In this document: positions 16,077-26,474 of the stretch, piece by piece
Layout: the number at the start of each line of letters is the position of its first letter
Numbering within the stretch: the stretch's first letter is position 1
Assembly (NCBI GenBank): GCA_002457295.1
Contig: NTKF01000014.1
Coordinates: forward strand, 1-29,637
Reading direction: 5' to 3'
DNA length: 29,637 nucleotides
DNA from: Flavobacteriales bacterium MED-G22
GTDB taxonomy: Bacteria; Bacteroidota; Bacteroidia; Flavobacteriales; Flavobacteriaceae
Notes under the pieces: model-generated
What the model was told of the DNA's origin: nothing
The model's database searches: none
What the model saw: only the letters and a program-made list of their open reading frames with translations
Program-made: the position numbers and the translations under genes

Positions 16077-17111
16077 ATGCTTGAAGAGTTTCCTCCCATA
16101 AAACACTCTATTTATTTTAATACAGCTTATGTTGGATTAATGCCTATGCCGCTCTACGAATTTAGGCAAGCCCATGACCAAGATTATTTTTTAAATGGGG
16201 ATCTTTATAAACTTGATGCTTACGCAACCATTGAAAAAAAAGGAGAGTCAGTGGCTTCTTTTTTTGGTGCGTCCAAAAACCAAACAATTTTAGTTTCAAA
16301 TTTTTCTGAAAGTATTCGATTTGCATTGTCCATGTTGCCAAAATCCATGCGGTTTTTATTACTTAAAGAGGATTATCCGTCTTTGACGTTAGCTGTTAAA
16401 GAGGCAGGATTTGAATCTACAGAAATTCCAGTTTCATACACTTTAGAGACTGATATTGAAACGATTATAGAAAGTAAAAAAATAGATGTATTAGCTCTAA
16501 GTGTTGTACAATATATTTCGGGTATTGAAATTGATCAAGATTTTCTACTTGAATTAAAAAAGAAATATCCTGACTTATTAATAATTGGTGATGGCACACA
16601 ATTTTTAGGTACAGCACCATTTAACTTTACAAACAGCCCTTTTGACGTCCTTGCAGCAAGTGGTTATAAATGGCTCATGGCTGGGTTTGGAAATGGAGTT
16701 CTTTTTTTTTCAGACTATTTTAAGGCCTTAATAAATAAAAGCCATGACCAAATTATTGAAAAATATTATGTAGGCCATTTTAATATTTTAGCTATCGCCT
16801 CTTTAGCCAAAGCAATAGAGCTGATCCAAGCCAGAGGCTTTTCTCAAATGTTAGACAGAAAAAAGCATTTAACAACGCTATTGAATAATGGCTTGCTGGA
16901 CTTAAAACTTATATCCCCCTTAATTTCAAACAGAAAAAAACATAGCAGTATTTTTGCAATTTCAGATAAAAAAAACCTCTTCGAAAAGCTAATCGAAAAA
17001 AATATAAGATGTGCTCAACGAGGAGGGTTCATTCGGATTTCTCTCCACTTTTATAATTCAGAAAAAGACGTTGAGATTTTACTTTCGTTTCTAAAAGATC
17101 ACGCTATTTAA
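16077..17111 (+). CDS. Class V PLP-dependent aminotransferase-like protein
   Basis: The frame opens at 15945 but the ATG at 16077 is preferred: the earlier part is antisense to folA, and family-like sequence starts at [13 protein letters not shown]. The protein has 344 residues. The PLP lysine is Lys198 in [15 protein letters not shown], preceded by the cofactor Asp in [12 protein letters not shown]. The layout resembles cysteine desulfurase, selenocysteine lyase and isopenicillin-epimerase relatives. No persulfide-carrying cysteine loop is visible, so it is probably not a true cysteine desulfurase. It lies 49 bases from the divergent folA and overlaps thyA by four bases. Confidence 0.83.
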   Translation: MLEEFPPIKHSIYFNTAYVGLMPMPLYEFRQAHDQDYFLNGDLYKLDAYATIEKKGESVASFFGASKNQTILVSNFSESIRFALSMLPKSMRFLLLKEDYPSLTLAVKEAGFESTEIPVSYTLETDIETIIESKKIDVLALSVVQYISGIEIDQDFLLELKKKYPDLLIIGDGTQFLGTAPFNFTNSPFDVLAASGYKWLMAGFGNGVLFFSDYFKALINKSHDQIIEKYYVGHFNILAIASLAKAIELIQARGFSQMLDRKKHLTTLLNNGLLDLKLISPLISNRKKHSSIFAISDKKNLFEKLIEKNIRCAQRGGFIRISLHFYNSEKDVEILLSFLKDHAI

Positions 17112-17932
17112 ATAGCCACCTTTCCCTTAATATGAGGATGAGGATCATAATTAAGTAAGGTGAAATCTTCAATAGTAAAATCAAAAATTGAGTTTATATT
17201 AGGATTCAAGCGCATGGTTGGAAGTGGCCTAGGCTTACGTGAATATTGTTCTTCTAGTTGTTCTCTGTGATTTGAATAAATATGAACATCTCCAAAAGTA
17301 TGAACAAAATCACCAGGAGATAAGTGGCAAACTTGAGCAACCATAAGTGTCAATAAAGCATAAGAAGCTATATTAAAAGGAACGCCTAAAAATAGATCTG
17401 CACTTCGCTGATAGAGTTGACAAGATAACCTTCCATCGGCTACATAAAATTGGAAAAAGGCATGGCAGGGGGGTAAAGCGGCTTTTTGGTTGGCGACGTT
17501 TTCACTAAAGCTTTGTTGTGTGTTGGGTAACACGCTTGGATTCCATGCAGATACAATCATTCTTCGACTATCTGGATTGGTTTTTATCGTGTTAATTACT
17601 TCTTTGATTTGATCAATCCCTTCACTATTCCAGTTACGCCATTGATGCCCATAGACAGGTCCTAAATCTCCATTTTGATCTGCCCATTCATTCCAAATAC
17701 GCACCCCATTTTCTTGTAAATAGCCAATGTTAGTGTCTCCTTTGAGAAACCATAGTAACTCATGAATAATCGATTTTATATGAACTTTTTTGGTAGTAAC
17801 CAAAGGAAAGCCTTCTGTTAAATCAAAACGCATTTGATAGCCAAAAATACTAGTTGTGCCTGTTCCTGTGCGATCTGTTTTAGTGGTTCCGTGTTTGATA
17901 ATGTGGTCAACTAGATCCAAATATTGCTTCAT
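17108..17932 (-). CDS. thyA: Thymidylate synthase
   Basis: Methylates dUMP to dTMP using methylenetetrahydrofolate, giving dihydrofolate that FolA recycles. The frame opens at 17965; I choose the ATG at 17930-17932 because [15 protein letters not shown] is the usual start. The length is then 274 residues, about ten more than E. coli ThyA because of an insert (around [14 protein letters not shown]) just before the active site. Seen: KTDRTGTGT, the nucleophile Cys156 in [31 protein letters not shown], and GDVHIYSNH. The insert is known in some Bacteroidota ThyA proteins and does not touch catalytic residues. Confidence 0.95.
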   Translation of the reverse strand: MKQYLDLVDHIIKHGTTKTDRTGTGTTSIFGYQMRFDLTEGFPLVTTKKVHIKSIIHELLWFLKGDTNIGYLQENGVRIWNEWADQNGDLGPVYGHQWRNWNSEGIDQIKEVINTIKTNPDSRRMIVSAWNPSVLPNTQQSFSENVANQKAALPPCHAFFQFYVADGRLSCQLYQRSADLFLGVPFNIASYALLTLMVAQVCHLSPGDFVHTFGDVHIYSNHREQLEEQYSRKPRPLPTMRLNPNINSIFDFTIEDFTLLNYDPHPHIKGKVAI

Positions 17933-18023
17933 GAAATTACTTTTTTCAAAAATAAAAGCAATCACTCAAAATCTCACTATTAAAATAGAGGTGTTTATTA
18001 AATAAAGATTAACAATTATAGAT

Positions 18024-18647
18024 CTATTTGTCTTTGCGTTTAGAAAGTTCGTCTCGAACGCGTACGGCCTGCTCATAATCTTCAAGAGCCACTAATTTAT
18101 TGAGTAAATCTTTAAGTTTATCAACAGACATTTTCTTAAGATTCTTTGGAATTGCATTTTTCTTAGTTTGCTCAGTGACAAAATTTTGAATCCAATTATC
18201 TTCTGAGAGTTTTTTGTTTTCTTTAGCACTAAGAGCTGCAGTGAATCCTGCTTTTTTAAGAATTGAATCATAGGTATATATGGGTGCGCTAAAACGTAAA
18301 GCTAAAGCAATAGCATCAGAAGTACGAGCATCAAAAATTTCTTCTATTTTATCCCTTTCACAAATCAGACTTGCATAAAAAACACCATCCACTAGCTTGT
18401 GAATGATAACCTGCTTTACGTGAACAGTGAAACGTTCGGCAAAATTTTTAAATAAATCGTGAGTTAGCGGTCTAGCAGGTTTAATATCTTGTTCCAAAGC
18501 AACAGCAATTGCCTGCGCTTCAAAACCACCAATAATTATAGGTAGTTTGCGGTCTCCTTCTACTTCGCCTAATAACAAGGCGTAAGCACCAGTTTGAGTT
18601 TCACTGTATGAAATTCCTTTAACTTGTAATTTTATTAACTTCATCAA
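18024..18647 (-). CDS. DUF151 (bifunctional nuclease family) protein with UVR motif
   Basis: The protein has 207 residues if started at 18647; the second Met (18644) is equally likely. Residues 1 to about 135 match the DUF151/BFN domain: VKGISYSETQTGAYALLL, LPIIIGGFEAQAIAVAL, RPLTHDLF and ARTSDAIALALRFSAPIYT. The last 35 residues (DKLKDLLNKLVALEDYEQAV then RVRDEL) form a UVR motif like that linking UvrB and UvrC. Family members have been described as nucleases, but the in vivo role is unclear. It is divergent from pdhB and downstream of nothing on its own strand, so probably transcribed alone. Confidence 0.88.
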   Translation of the reverse strand: MMKLIKLQVKGISYSETQTGAYALLLGEVEGDRKLPIIIGGFEAQAIAVALEQDIKPARPLTHDLFKNFAERFTVHVKQVIIHKLVDGVFYASLICERDKIEEIFDARTSDAIALALRFSAPIYTYDSILKKAGFTAALSAKENKKLSEDNWIQNFVTEQTKKNAIPKNLKKMSVDKLKDLLNKLVALEDYEQAVRVRDELSKRKDK

Positions 18648-18746
18648 TTAAGATCTAAAAAATAGATAGAACATTGCACTTCTTTCCAGTTTATAACGAT
18701 TCAATTCTTCTTTTATTGAGTAGCATTTAATTTATAATTAATTGGT

Positions 18747-18754
18747 TAAATTTG
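18747..18754 (+). promoter_or_regulatory. -7 promoter element for pdhB
   Basis: TAAATTTG matches the Bacteroidota TAnnTTTG element exactly, 19 bases before the pdhB ATG, which implies a very short leader. No clear -33 TTG at the usual distance. Confidence 0.5.
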
Positions 18755-18773
18755 CCCTTGATCAGAAAACCAA

Positions 18774-19754
18774 ATGAAAACAATTCAATTTAGAGAGGCA
18801 ATACTTCAAGCCATGACCGAAGAGATGCGTCGTGACGAGACCATTTATCTAATGGGAGAAGAAGTAGCAGAATATAATGGAGCCTATAAAGCTTCCAAAG
18901 GAATGCTAGACGAATTTGGCCCCGAGCGAGTTATAGATACGCCAATTTCCGAATTGGGTTTTGCAGGGATTGGTGTCGGTTCAACAATGACAGGCAACAG
19001 ACCTATCATTGAGTTTATGACCTTCAATTTCGCTTTAGTGGGGATTGATCAAATTATCAATAATGCTGCTAAAATCAGGCAAATGTCTGGAGGACAATTT
19101 CCTTGTCCAATTGTTTTTCGTGGACCTACTGGTTCTGCTGGGCAACTAGCGGCAACCCATTCGCAGGCTTTTGAAAGTTGGTATGCGAATTGTCCTGGAT
19201 TGAAAGTAATTGTTCCCTCTAACCCTTATGATGCTAAAGGCTTGCTAAAGGCTTCTATAAGAGACGATGATCCAGTAATTTTTATGGAATCTGAACAAAT
19301 GTATGGGGACAAAGGGGAGGTGCCAGAAGGTGAATATATTTTACCAATTGGTGTGGCTGAGATAAAAGAAAAAGGCACAGATGTTACCATAGTGTCTTTT
19401 GGAAAAATAATTAAAGAAGCTTATAAAGCTTCTAAAATACTTCAAGAAGAGGGCATCTCTTGTGAAATAATTGACCTTAGAACTGTTCGCCCTTTAGATT
19501 TTGATACGGTTTTCGAATCGGTAAAAAAGACAAATCGATTAGTGATTTTGGAAGAAGCATGGCCTTTTGGAAATGTGGCTACAGAAATCACATATCAAGT
19601 GCAGAGCCAACTATTTGATTATCTCGACGCTCCTGTCATTAAAATAAATACCGCCGATACGCCAGCACCTTATTCACCTGTATTATTACAGGAATGGCTC
19701 CCCAACGCAAATGATGTTGTGGCAGCTGTAAAAAAGGTGATGTATCAAGACTGA
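18774..19754 (+). CDS. pdhB: Pyruvate dehydrogenase E1 component, beta subunit
   Basis: With the alpha subunit it forms the thiamine-diphosphate enzyme that decarboxylates pyruvate for acetyl-CoA formation. The 326-residue length is normal. Seen: REAILQAMTEEMRRDETIYL, the catalytic-site Glu in MGEEVAEYNGAYK, PISELGFAGIGVGSTMTG, FRGPTGSAGQLAATHSQAFE and LRTVRPLDFDTVFESVKK. The alpha-subunit gene is not beside it in this window, so E1 is encoded at two loci or the partner lies elsewhere. A branched-chain 2-oxoacid dehydrogenase beta subunit is the main alternative, less likely given the sequence feel. Confidence 0.9.
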   Translation: MKTIQFREAILQAMTEEMRRDETIYLMGEEVAEYNGAYKASKGMLDEFGPERVIDTPISELGFAGIGVGSTMTGNRPIIEFMTFNFALVGIDQIINNAAKIRQMSGGQFPCPIVFRGPTGSAGQLAATHSQAFESWYANCPGLKVIVPSNPYDAKGLLKASIRDDDPVIFMESEQMYGDKGEVPEGEYILPIGVAEIKEKGTDVTIVSFGKIIKEAYKASKILQEEGISCEIIDLRTVRPLDFDTVFESVKKTNRLVILEEAWPFGNVATEITYQVQSQLFDYLDAPVIKINTADTPAPYSPVLLQEWLPNANDVVAAVKKVMYQD

Positions 19755-19799
19755 CAATCATCACCAAAACACAGATTTTTCTAATCGAACACGAATCCT

Positions 19800-19807
19800 T
19801 ACATTTG
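19800..19807 (+). promoter_or_regulatory. -7 promoter element for the pyrophosphatase gene
   Basis: TACATTTG matches TAnnTTTG exactly, 34 bases before the GTG start, so the gene can be expressed apart from pdhB. Confidence 0.5.
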
Positions 19808-19841
19808 CGTGCCAAAACAAGGATGAAAAACAATTTTTGAA

Positions 19842-22136
19842 GTGAACACAATCTATATACCAATTGCCCTAGCCATATCAGGTTTAATTTTTATGTTTTT
19901 TAAAGCCCTTTGGGTTATGAAGCAAGATGCTGGAAATGAAAAAATGCAAACCATCTCAACTAACATTAAAAAAGGAGCCTTAGCCTTTTTAAATGCAGAA
20001 TATAAAATTTTAGCCATTTTTGTTGTTGCAGCCTCAATAGCTCTTTTTTTTATTTCCAGAGCCGTTGAAACAACGAGTATTCTAATCATTCCTGCTTTTG
20101 TTATGGGGGCTATTTTCTCAGGGCTTGCAGGCAATATAGGAATGAGGATTGCTACTGAATCAAACGCCAGAACCACTCAAGCTGCACGCGAAAGTTTACC
20201 CAAAGCCCTCCAAATTTCTTTTGGGGGAGGAACTGTTATGGGTCTAGGAGTTGCAGGACTTGCAGTGCTTGGATTGTCTCTTTTCTTCCTTTATTTTGTT
20301 CATTATTTTATTAAAGGAGAAGCTTCTTTTTATCAAGAAATGACCATCGTTTTGGAAGCGCTCGCTGGGTTTTCCCTTGGAGCAGAATCCATTGCCTTAT
20401 TTGCTCGCGTTGGTGGTGGAATATATACAAAAGCAGCAGATGTTGGTGCTGATCTTGTTGGGAAAGTAGAAGCTGGAATACCAGAGGATGACCCCCGTAA
20501 TCCTGCTACAATTGCAGACAATGTTGGAGATAACGTTGGTGATGTTGCAGGAATGGGTGCTGATCTTTTTGGGAGTTATGTGGCTACTGTTTTAGCCTCT
20601 ATGGTACTCGGAAATTATATAATAAAAGACATGGCTGCCGCAAATGGAGGTATCTTTGAAGATGCTTTTAGTGGTATGGGTCCAATTCTTTTACCACTAA
20701 TGATTGCTGGGATAGGTATTTTAGCCTCAATAATTGGAACATTTTTTATTAGAATCTCGAATAATAATGCTAAAGAAGCTCAGGTTCAACGTGCATTAAA
20801 TACTGGAAATTTAACTGCTATTGGTATCACAGCAATTACCACCTATTTTTTGGTTGATAATATGCTTCCAGAAACAATGAGAGGTATTGAATTTTTTGGT
20901 GAGGGTACCAAAGACATTCCCAGTCTAAACGTTTTTTATGCAACTGTGGTCGGCCTTGGAGTTGGCTATTTGATCTCTTATTTTACAGAATACTACACTG
21001 CCCTTGGTAAAAAGCCCGTTATGGATATTGTCCAGAATTCATCAACTGGAGCCGCCACAAATATTATTGCAGGCTTAGCCACAGGAATGATATCTACATT
21101 TAGTTCAATATTACTTTTTGCTGTTGCTATTTGGGGGTCATATTATTTAGCTGGCTTCTATGGTGTAGCCATAGCAGCATCGGCTATGATGGCCACAACA
21201 GCAATGCAGTTGGCCATTGACGCATTCGGCCCTATTGCTGATAATGCTGGTGGCGTGGCTGAAATGAGTGAATTGCCAAGTGAAGTTAGAGAAAGAACAG
21301 ATATTTTAGACTCAGTAGGAAACACAACAGCAGCCGTTGGAAAAGGTTTTGCTATTGCCTCAGCGGCTCTAACAGCCCTTGCACTATTTGCTGCCTATGT
21401 TACTTTCACAGGAATTGATGGCATTAACATTTTTAAGGCAGATGTTTTAGCGGCATTGTTTATTGGAGGGATGATTCCAGTGGTTTTCTCTGCCCTTGCA
21501 ATGAAAGCCGTTGGCCGAGCCGCCATGGAGATGGTTGAAGAGGTGAGACGGCAATTTCGAGAAATCCCCGGTATACTTGAAGGAAAAGGAACACCAGAAT
21601 ATGGGAAATGTGTTGATATATCAACCAAAGCTGCTCTACGAGAAATGTTGTTGCCCGGTGTTCTCACAATAGTAACTCCAGTAGTTATTGGATTTCTTAT
21701 GGGAGCCGAAGCTCTTGGAAGTTATATGGCTGGAGTAACTGTCTCAGGTGTTTTGTGGGCGATATTTCAAAATAATGCTGGCGGTGCATGGGATAATGCA
21801 AAAAAATCATTTGAAGCAGGTGTAGAAATCAATGGGGAAATGACTTTTAAAGGGTCAGAATCTCACAAAGCGGCGGTAACTGGAGATACAGTAGGCGACC
21901 CATTTAAAGATACTTCAGGCCCCTCAATGAATATATTAATTAAACTCACTTGTTTGATTGGGTTAGTTATAGCTCCTATTCTTGGAAACCACGATAGCGA
22001 ATCGATGGCAATTCTTAGCCCTTCTGTCCAAAAGGAGATTGTATTAGAAAAAGAGCAAGTTAGTTTAACTGAAAAACTAGATTCTGAGGCTGAGATTAAA
22101 GGAAATAAACAATCTCTTATTCAAGAAGACCATTAA
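19842..22136 (+). CDS. hppA: Ion-translocating membrane pyrophosphatase
   Basis: Couples pyrophosphate hydrolysis to pumping of H+ and/or Na+ across the membrane. The start is GTG at 19842. The protein has 764 residues and many membrane helices. Seen: the substrate loop [20 protein letters not shown] followed by [20 protein letters not shown], the second acidic cluster [16 protein letters not shown], and [14 protein letters not shown] with the late [28 protein letters not shown] has Ala where K+-independent enzymes carry Lys, so K+ dependence is expected. The pumped ion cannot be decided by eye. The last ~50 residues are a charged tail beyond the final helix. It overlaps the opposing kinase gene by 20 bases. 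Confidence 0.96.
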   Translation: MNTIYIPIALAISGLIFMFFKALWVMKQDAGNEKMQTISTNIKKGALAFLNAEYKILAIFVVAASIALFFISRAVETTSILIIPAFVMGAIFSGLAGNIGMRIATESNARTTQAARESLPKALQISFGGGTVMGLGVAGLAVLGLSLFFLYFVHYFIKGEASFYQEMTIVLEALAGFSLGAESIALFARVGGGIYTKAADVGADLVGKVEAGIPEDDPRNPATIADNVGDNVGDVAGMGADLFGSYVATVLASMVLGNYIIKDMAAANGGIFEDAFSGMGPILLPLMIAGIGILASIIGTFFIRISNNNAKEAQVQRALNTGNLTAIGITAITTYFLVDNMLPETMRGIEFFGEGTKDIPSLNVFYATVVGLGVGYLISYFTEYYTALGKKPVMDIVQNSSTGAATNIIAGLATGMISTFSSILLFAVAIWGSYYLAGFYGVAIAASAMMATTAMQLAIDAFGPIADNAGGVAEMSELPSEVRERTDILDSVGNTTAAVGKGFAIASAALTALALFAAYVTFTGIDGINIFKADVLAALFIGGMIPVVFSALAMKAVGRAAMEMVEEVRRQFREIPGILEGKGTPEYGKCVDISTKAALREMLLPGVLTIVTPVVIGFLMGAEALGSYMAGVTVSGVLWAIFQNNAGGAWDNAKKSFEAGVEINGEMTFKGSESHKAAVTGDTVGDPFKDTSGPSMNILIKLTCLIGLVIAPILGNHDSESMAILSPSVQKEIVLEKEQVSLTEKLDSEAEIKGNKQSLIQEDH

Positions 22137-22731
22137 TCTTTCTGTCAACCATTTCGGTTACTTTTCCTAAGTCTTCTTTATTTTCGACAAAATCTAAATC
22201 ATCAACATCAACAATAAGCATATTCCCACTATAATTGCTTACCCATGCCTCGTAGCGCTCGTTTAGCCGACTGAGATAATCGATACTAATTGAATTTTCG
22301 TAATGCCGTCCCCTTTTGTGAATCTTATGGACCAAATTCGGAATAGAACTTCTTAAATAGATAAGAAGGTCTGGCCCTTTTATTAAAGATTCCATCAATT
22401 GAAAAATACCAATATAATTTTCAAAATCTCTCTGATTTAGTAACCCCATTGCATTTAAGTTGGGTGCAAAAATATGTGCATCCTCATAAATTGTACGGTC
22501 TTGAATTACCACTCTTTTATTTTGTTTGAATTGGAGTAACTGTTGAAAACGACGACGTAAGAAATAGATTTGAAGATTGAATGACCATCTTTCCATTTGA
22601 TCATAAAAATCATCTAAATAAGGATTGTCAATCACATCTTCATAATGTGCTTCCCACTTATAGTGCTTAGCTAATAACTCAGTAAGGCTCGTTTTTCCAG
22701 CACCAATATTTCCAGCAATAGCAATGTGCAT
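22117..22731 (-). CDS. Deoxynucleoside kinase
   Basis: Phosphorylates deoxynucleosides for salvage into dNTPs. The frame opens at 22755, but the ATG at 22729-22731 puts the P-loop at the usual place: [16 protein letters not shown] with GNIGAGKT at residues 7-14. The protein is then 204 residues. Other signs are [12 protein letters not shown], the QMERWSF region contacting the nucleoside, [13 protein letters not shown] (the DR-S/T motif) and the Arg-rich lid [12 protein letters not shown]. The family includes deoxyadenosine/deoxyguanosine kinases; base preference is uncertain. It is divergent from the methionine operon and overlaps the pyrophosphatase gene by 20 bases. Confidence 0.9.
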   Translation of the reverse strand: MHIAIAGNIGAGKTSLTELLAKHYKWEAHYEDVIDNPYLDDFYDQMERWSFNLQIYFLRRRFQQLLQFKQNKRVVIQDRTIYEDAHIFAPNLNAMGLLNQRDFENYIGIFQLMESLIKGPDLLIYLRSSIPNLVHKIHKRGRHYENSISIDYLSRLNERYEAWVSNYSGNMLIVDVDDLDFVENKEDLGKVTEMVDRKINGLLE

Positions 22732-22853
22732 TGAAAGGGTTTTATTAAAATGCAAAATAGGGTTTTGTGCTTTAAATTGATAATGTTTTAAATATAAATT
22801 TTAATTGGAGCTAAAAAAAAATGAGTTAAATTTTTAAATAATAAAAAAAAATG

Positions 22854-22861
22854 TACTTTTG
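22854..22861 (+). promoter_or_regulatory. -7 promoter element for the methionine/SAM operon
   Basis: TACTTTTG matches TAnnTTTG exactly. Transcription would start about 6-8 bases downstream, just ahead of the first riboswitch stem at 22872. Confidence 0.6.
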
Positions 22862-22871
22862 TTCCCACTAA

Positions 22872-22922
22872 CGAGGAAGGATTTGACTGATTGCAACCTC
22901 GATAAAAAATTGCTAAAGCAGT
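22872..22922 (+). promoter_or_regulatory. SAM-II riboswitch aptamer
   Basis: P1 is CGAGG (22872-22876) with CCTCG (22897-22901). The loop carries GGATTTGACTGATTGCAA, and after P1 comes GATAAAAAATTGCTAAAG. These match the conserved GATTTaac..ATTGCA...GATAAA..GCTAAA pattern of the SAM-II (SAM-alpha) class. The pseudoknot P2 can form between ACTG (22886-22889) and CAGT (22919-22922), at the positions expected. SAM-II senses S-adenosylmethionine and is known from alphaproteobacteria and Bacteroidota. It sits directly before metK and the methionine genes. Confidence 0.9.
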
Positions 22923-22960
22923 GTTGCTTTAAATGAATCCTTCCTGTAAAAGCAACTTTT
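22923..22960 (+). terminator. Riboswitch expression-platform hairpin (terminator or start-site blocker)
   Basis: GTTGCTTT (22923-22930) pairs with AAAGCAAC (22949-22956), followed by TTTT and then the metK ATG at 22963. It begins at the base after the pseudoknot. Loop bases AATCCTTCC (22936-22944) are perfectly complementary to GGAAGGATT (22875-22883), which overlaps P1. SAM binding should therefore hold P1 and favour this hairpin, shutting expression; without SAM the long-range pairing should open it. The short T-run leaves open whether it stops transcription or translation. Confidence 0.7.
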
Positions 22961-22962
22961 AA

Positions 22963-24219
22963 ATGTCATATTTTTTTACCTCTGAATCAGTGAGCGAAGG
23001 TCACCCTGATAAGGTCGCTGATCAAATAAGTGATGCCCTTTTAGATAACTTTTTAGCTTTTGATTCAGAAAGCAAGGTGGCCTGCGAAACGTTGGTCACA
23101 ACTGGGCAAGTCATTCTCGCGGGAGAAGTCAAAAGCAACACTTATTTAGATGTTCAACAGATTGCTAGAGATACAATTAATAGAATAGGCTACACCAAAG
23201 GGGCATATCAGTTTAGTGGAGATTCCTGCGGTGTGATGTCACTAATTCACGAACAATCTCAAGATATTAATCAAGGCGTTGATCGAGCTAAAAAAGAAGC
23301 GCAGGGGGCAGGTGATCAAGGGATTATGTTTGGCTATGCCACTAACGAGACAGACAATTATATTCCTCTGGCCTTAGAGCTATCACACAAAATTTTGATC
23401 GAACTTGCTGCTTTACGGCGTGAAAATAAAGTGGTCAACTATTTACGTCCAGATGCTAAATCTCAGGTTACTATAGAATATGATGAGCATCATAAACCTA
23501 AACGGATTGATACCATTGTAGTATCAACACAACATGATCCTTTTGACAAAGAGGATGAAAAAATGTTGTCTAAAATTAAAGCCGACATCATAAACATACT
23601 TATTCCCCGGGTAATTAATCAATTACCTGAATCGATTCAAAAACTATTTGGTGATGATATTGTCTATCATGTCAATCCAACAGGAAAGTTTGTAATTGGC
23701 GGGCCCCACGGAGATACTGGTCTTACAGGAAGAAAAATTATTGTCGACACCTATGGAGGAAAAGGTGCTCACGGAGGTGGCGCTTTTAGTGGAAAAGATC
23801 CTAGTAAAGTAGACCGAAGTGCCGCCTACGCTGCACGGCATATGGCAAAAAATTTAGTTGCGGCTGGTGTTGCAGATGAAGTGCTTTTACAACTAAGTTA
23901 TGCTATTGGAGTGGTTGAACCCACTTCTATTTTGCTCAATACTTTTGGAACATCAAAATTGTCATTAACTGATGGAGAAATTGCTAAACAAGTGGCACCT
24001 CTCTTTGATATGCGCCCCTATGCCATTGAACAACGGTTAAAATTAAGAAACCCAATTTATGAAGAAACTGCTGCCTATGGGCATATGGGTAGAACCCCTA
24101 AAACCTTAACAAAGGTTTTTGAATCTCCCTATAATGGGAAAATAGAAAAACAAGTGGAATTGTTCACTTGGGAAAAATTAGATCACATTTCATTAATTAA
24201 AAAAACTTTAAAATTATGA
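22963..24219 (+). CDS. metK: S-adenosylmethionine synthetase
   Basis: Makes SAM from methionine and ATP. The 418-residue length is typical of this phylum. Seen: [20 protein letters not shown] at the start, [30 protein letters not shown], and [15 protein letters not shown] with [10 protein letters not shown]. It is the first gene after the SAM-II riboswitch, so its product represses its own operon through SAM. The stop overlaps the start of metY by four bases (ATGA). Confidence 0.97.
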   Translation: MSYFFTSESVSEGHPDKVADQISDALLDNFLAFDSESKVACETLVTTGQVILAGEVKSNTYLDVQQIARDTINRIGYTKGAYQFSGDSCGVMSLIHEQSQDINQGVDRAKKEAQGAGDQGIMFGYATNETDNYIPLALELSHKILIELAALRRENKVVNYLRPDAKSQVTIEYDEHHKPKRIDTIVVSTQHDPFDKEDEKMLSKIKADIINILIPRVINQLPESIQKLFGDDIVYHVNPTGKFVIGGPHGDTGLTGRKIIVDTYGGKGAHGGGAFSGKDPSKVDRSAAYAARHMAKNLVAAGVADEVLLQLSYAIGVVEPTSILLNTFGTSKLSLTDGEIAKQVAPLFDMRPYAIEQRLKLRNPIYEETAAYGHMGRTPKTLTKVFESPYNGKIEKQVELFTWEKLDHISLIKKTLKL

Positions 24220-25487
24220 GCCAACAATTAGAAACAGCTGCCCTACATGCAGGGCACAACACTAAACAAACGCAGGGGACTAGAGCAGTTCCGATTTATC
24301 AATCAACCTCTTTTGTATTCAACGATTCTGATCATGCAGCAAATTTGTTTTCATTAGCAGAACCAGGATACATTTACACACGTCTAAATAATCCTACTAA
24401 TGATGTGCTAGAACAACGATTAGCAGCTCTAGAAGGAGGAGTAGCTGCGGTAGCAACAGCCTCAGGAACAGCAGCTATAGCAACAACCCTAATGATGTTT
24501 TTAAAAACGGGTGATCACATAGTTGCATCAAACAGTCTATATGGGGGGACCTATAATTTATTAAGCAACACACTGCCCCGTTTTGGCATTACAACAACTT
24601 TCATTGATCCAGATGATCCAGAAAACTTTTCTAAAGCAGTGCAAGAAAATACAAGAGCTTTTTTTGCAGAGTCTCTAGGGAATCCAAAATTGGATGTGTT
24701 AGACCTCAAAGCGATATCAGCCAATGCCAAAAAAGCAAAAGTACCTTTTGTGGTTGATAATACTGTTGCCACTCCCGCCTTATTGAATCCCATTGCACAT
24801 GGAGCAAATATTGTCATTCATTCGTTGACAAAATACATTTCAGGAAATGGAACAAGCATGGGAGGTATAATAATAGACGCGGGAACTTTTGATTGGGGTA
24901 ATGGACAGTTTCCAGAGTTCACAACTCCTTCACCTAGTTATCATGGATTGAATTATCATGAAGCACTGGGTGCTATTGCATTTATTGCTAGAGTCCGCGT
25001 GGAGGGTCTTAGAGACTTAGGAAGTGCGCCTAGTCCATTTAACAGTTTTCAGGTTTTGCAGGGGCTAGAGACCCTACAGGTTAGAATGGCTCAACACTCT
25101 TCTAATGCTCAAGAACTTGCCGAATGGCTTGTAGAGCGTGAAGAAGTAGCATGGGTAAACTATCCTGGATTAAAATCATCAAAATATAATGCTTTAGCCA
25201 ATGAGTATTTACCAAAAGGGAAAAGCGGTATCTTGACTTTTGGATTGAAAAAAGGGTTTGAAGCAGCTAAAAAAGTAGCTGATAACACAAAGATTTTCTC
25301 TCTTTTAGCCAATATTGGTGACACAAAATCCTTAATCATTCATCCTGCCAGCACAACTCACCAACAATTAAATGAAGAAGAGCAAGCTAGCACTGGTGTG
25401 ACAAAAGATTTAGTGCGACTTTCTGTTGGAATTGAAGCTCTTGAAGATTTAAAAGCTGATTTAGAGCAGGCTTTTGAAACGCTTTAA
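24216..25487 (+). CDS. metY: O-acetylhomoserine sulfhydrylase
   Basis: Converts O-acetylhomoserine and sulfide into homocysteine and acetate. The 423-residue length and the start [20 protein letters not shown] fit the MetY branch of the Cys/Met PLP family. Seen: [57 protein letters not shown], and the PLP Lys206 in [17 protein letters not shown]. The late SLANIGDT-like [19 protein letters not shown] is also conserved. It is coupled to metK and eight bases ahead of metX, which makes its substrate. Confidence 0.94.
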   Translation: MSQQLETAALHAGHNTKQTQGTRAVPIYQSTSFVFNDSDHAANLFSLAEPGYIYTRLNNPTNDVLEQRLAALEGGVAAVATASGTAAIATTLMMFLKTGDHIVASNSLYGGTYNLLSNTLPRFGITTTFIDPDDPENFSKAVQENTRAFFAESLGNPKLDVLDLKAISANAKKAKVPFVVDNTVATPALLNPIAHGANIVIHSLTKYISGNGTSMGGIIIDAGTFDWGNGQFPEFTTPSPSYHGLNYHEALGAIAFIARVRVEGLRDLGSAPSPFNSFQVLQGLETLQVRMAQHSSNAQELAEWLVEREEVAWVNYPGLKSSKYNALANEYLPKGKSGILTFGLKKGFEAAKKVADNTKIFSLLANIGDTKSLIIHPASTTHQQLNEEEQASTGVTKDLVRLSVGIEALEDLKADLEQAFETL

Positions 25488-25495
25488 ATTGCTTA

Positions 25496-26455
25496 ATGGC
25501 CAATCTAAAGACCCTTACTCTAACAAACTTTACTACTCATTCGGGTACGTTTTATAGTCAATTTCCTTTACACTACGAACATTTTGGAGCTGACTATAAA
25601 ACTGCCCCAGTAGTATTAGTTAATCATTCACTCACGGGAGACTCCAGTGTTTGTGGAGAGAAGGGGTGGTGGTCTGAAATGGTGGGACCTAGATTATCAA
25701 TTGATACAGACAAATATGCTATTATAGCTTTCAATATTCCTGGAAATGGAGTGGCGAATAGTCTTTATGACAATTACGAAGATTTTCACACGGGTGATAT
25801 TGCCAAATTATTTTTTTTGGGATTAGACCATCTAGGAATCACTTCGCTTTTTGCAAATATTGGAGGTTCTATTGGGGGTGGAATTGCGTGGGAAATGGCG
25901 GCTCTTTATCCTGATTTAGCCCAATACTTAATTCCAGTTGCAGCTGATTGGAAAGCATCAGACTGGATTATAGCAAATACTTTTTTGCAAAGAAGAATTT
26001 TAGAAAATTCATCTAAGCCCCTCGAAGACGCTAGAATTCATGCCATGTTAACCTACAGAACACCTCATTCTTTGGATTTTCGCTTTTCGAGAAGTATGAA
26101 TCAAGAATTGAATATTTATAATGTAGAAAGCTGGCTATTGCATCATGGGTTAAAATTGGCTAACCGGTTTGACTTAAAGGCCTACATAATGATGAATCAT
26201 TTATTGTCATCAATTAATATAACCCGTGATAATGCAAGCTTTAAAAAAATAGTATCTAAAATTTCAGCTTCTATTCATTTGATATCCATTGATACTGATC
26301 TTTTTTTTACCCCTCATGAGGATCAAAAAACTTACAACAAAGTGAAAGCCTTCAAAAACAATATTTCGTTTCACGAAATTGATTCCATTCATGGGCATGA
26401 TGCATTTCTTATTGAAAACCAAAAAATGTCTCAAATTTTAAAACAAATTTTTTAA
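25496..26455 (+). CDS. metX: Homoserine O-acetyltransferase
   Basis: An alpha/beta-hydrolase-fold acyltransferase that activates homoserine. It has 319 residues, slightly shorter than classical MetX (about 350-380). The oxyanion region is VNHSLTGDS, then the nucleophile Ser125 in IGGSIGGGIAWE, Asp268 in SIDTDLFFTP, and His301 in IHGHDAFLIE. The FNIPGNGVANSLYDNYEDFH segment replaces the longer family loop. Acetyl versus succinyl donor use cannot be decided by eye; the neighbouring metY suggests acetyl. A shortened lid region accounts for the size. Confidence 0.9.
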   Translation: MANLKTLTLTNFTTHSGTFYSQFPLHYEHFGADYKTAPVVLVNHSLTGDSSVCGEKGWWSEMVGPRLSIDTDKYAIIAFNIPGNGVANSLYDNYEDFHTGDIAKLFFLGLDHLGITSLFANIGGSIGGGIAWEMAALYPDLAQYLIPVAADWKASDWIIANTFLQRRILENSSKPLEDARIHAMLTYRTPHSLDFRFSRSMNQELNIYNVESWLLHHGLKLANRFDLKAYIMMNHLLSSINITRDNASFKKIVSKISASIHLISIDTDLFFTPHEDQKTYNKVKAFKNNISFHEIDSIHGHDAFLIENQKMSQILKQIF

Positions 26456-26474
26456 CCCAACTAAAAAAGCCATA

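Noticed and set aside
15945..16099. Longer N termini for folA (to 16099) and the class V enzyme (from 15945)
   Set aside because: Each extension runs antisense through the other gene and lies outside the conserved domains; internal ATGs at 16027 and 16077 give normal lengths and a 49-base divergent spacer.
22872..22922. A SAM-I or SAM-IV type riboswitch before metK
   Set aside because: The aptamer is only about 50 bases with one stem and a pseudoknot; the four-way junction of SAM-I is absent and the conserved bases match SAM-II.
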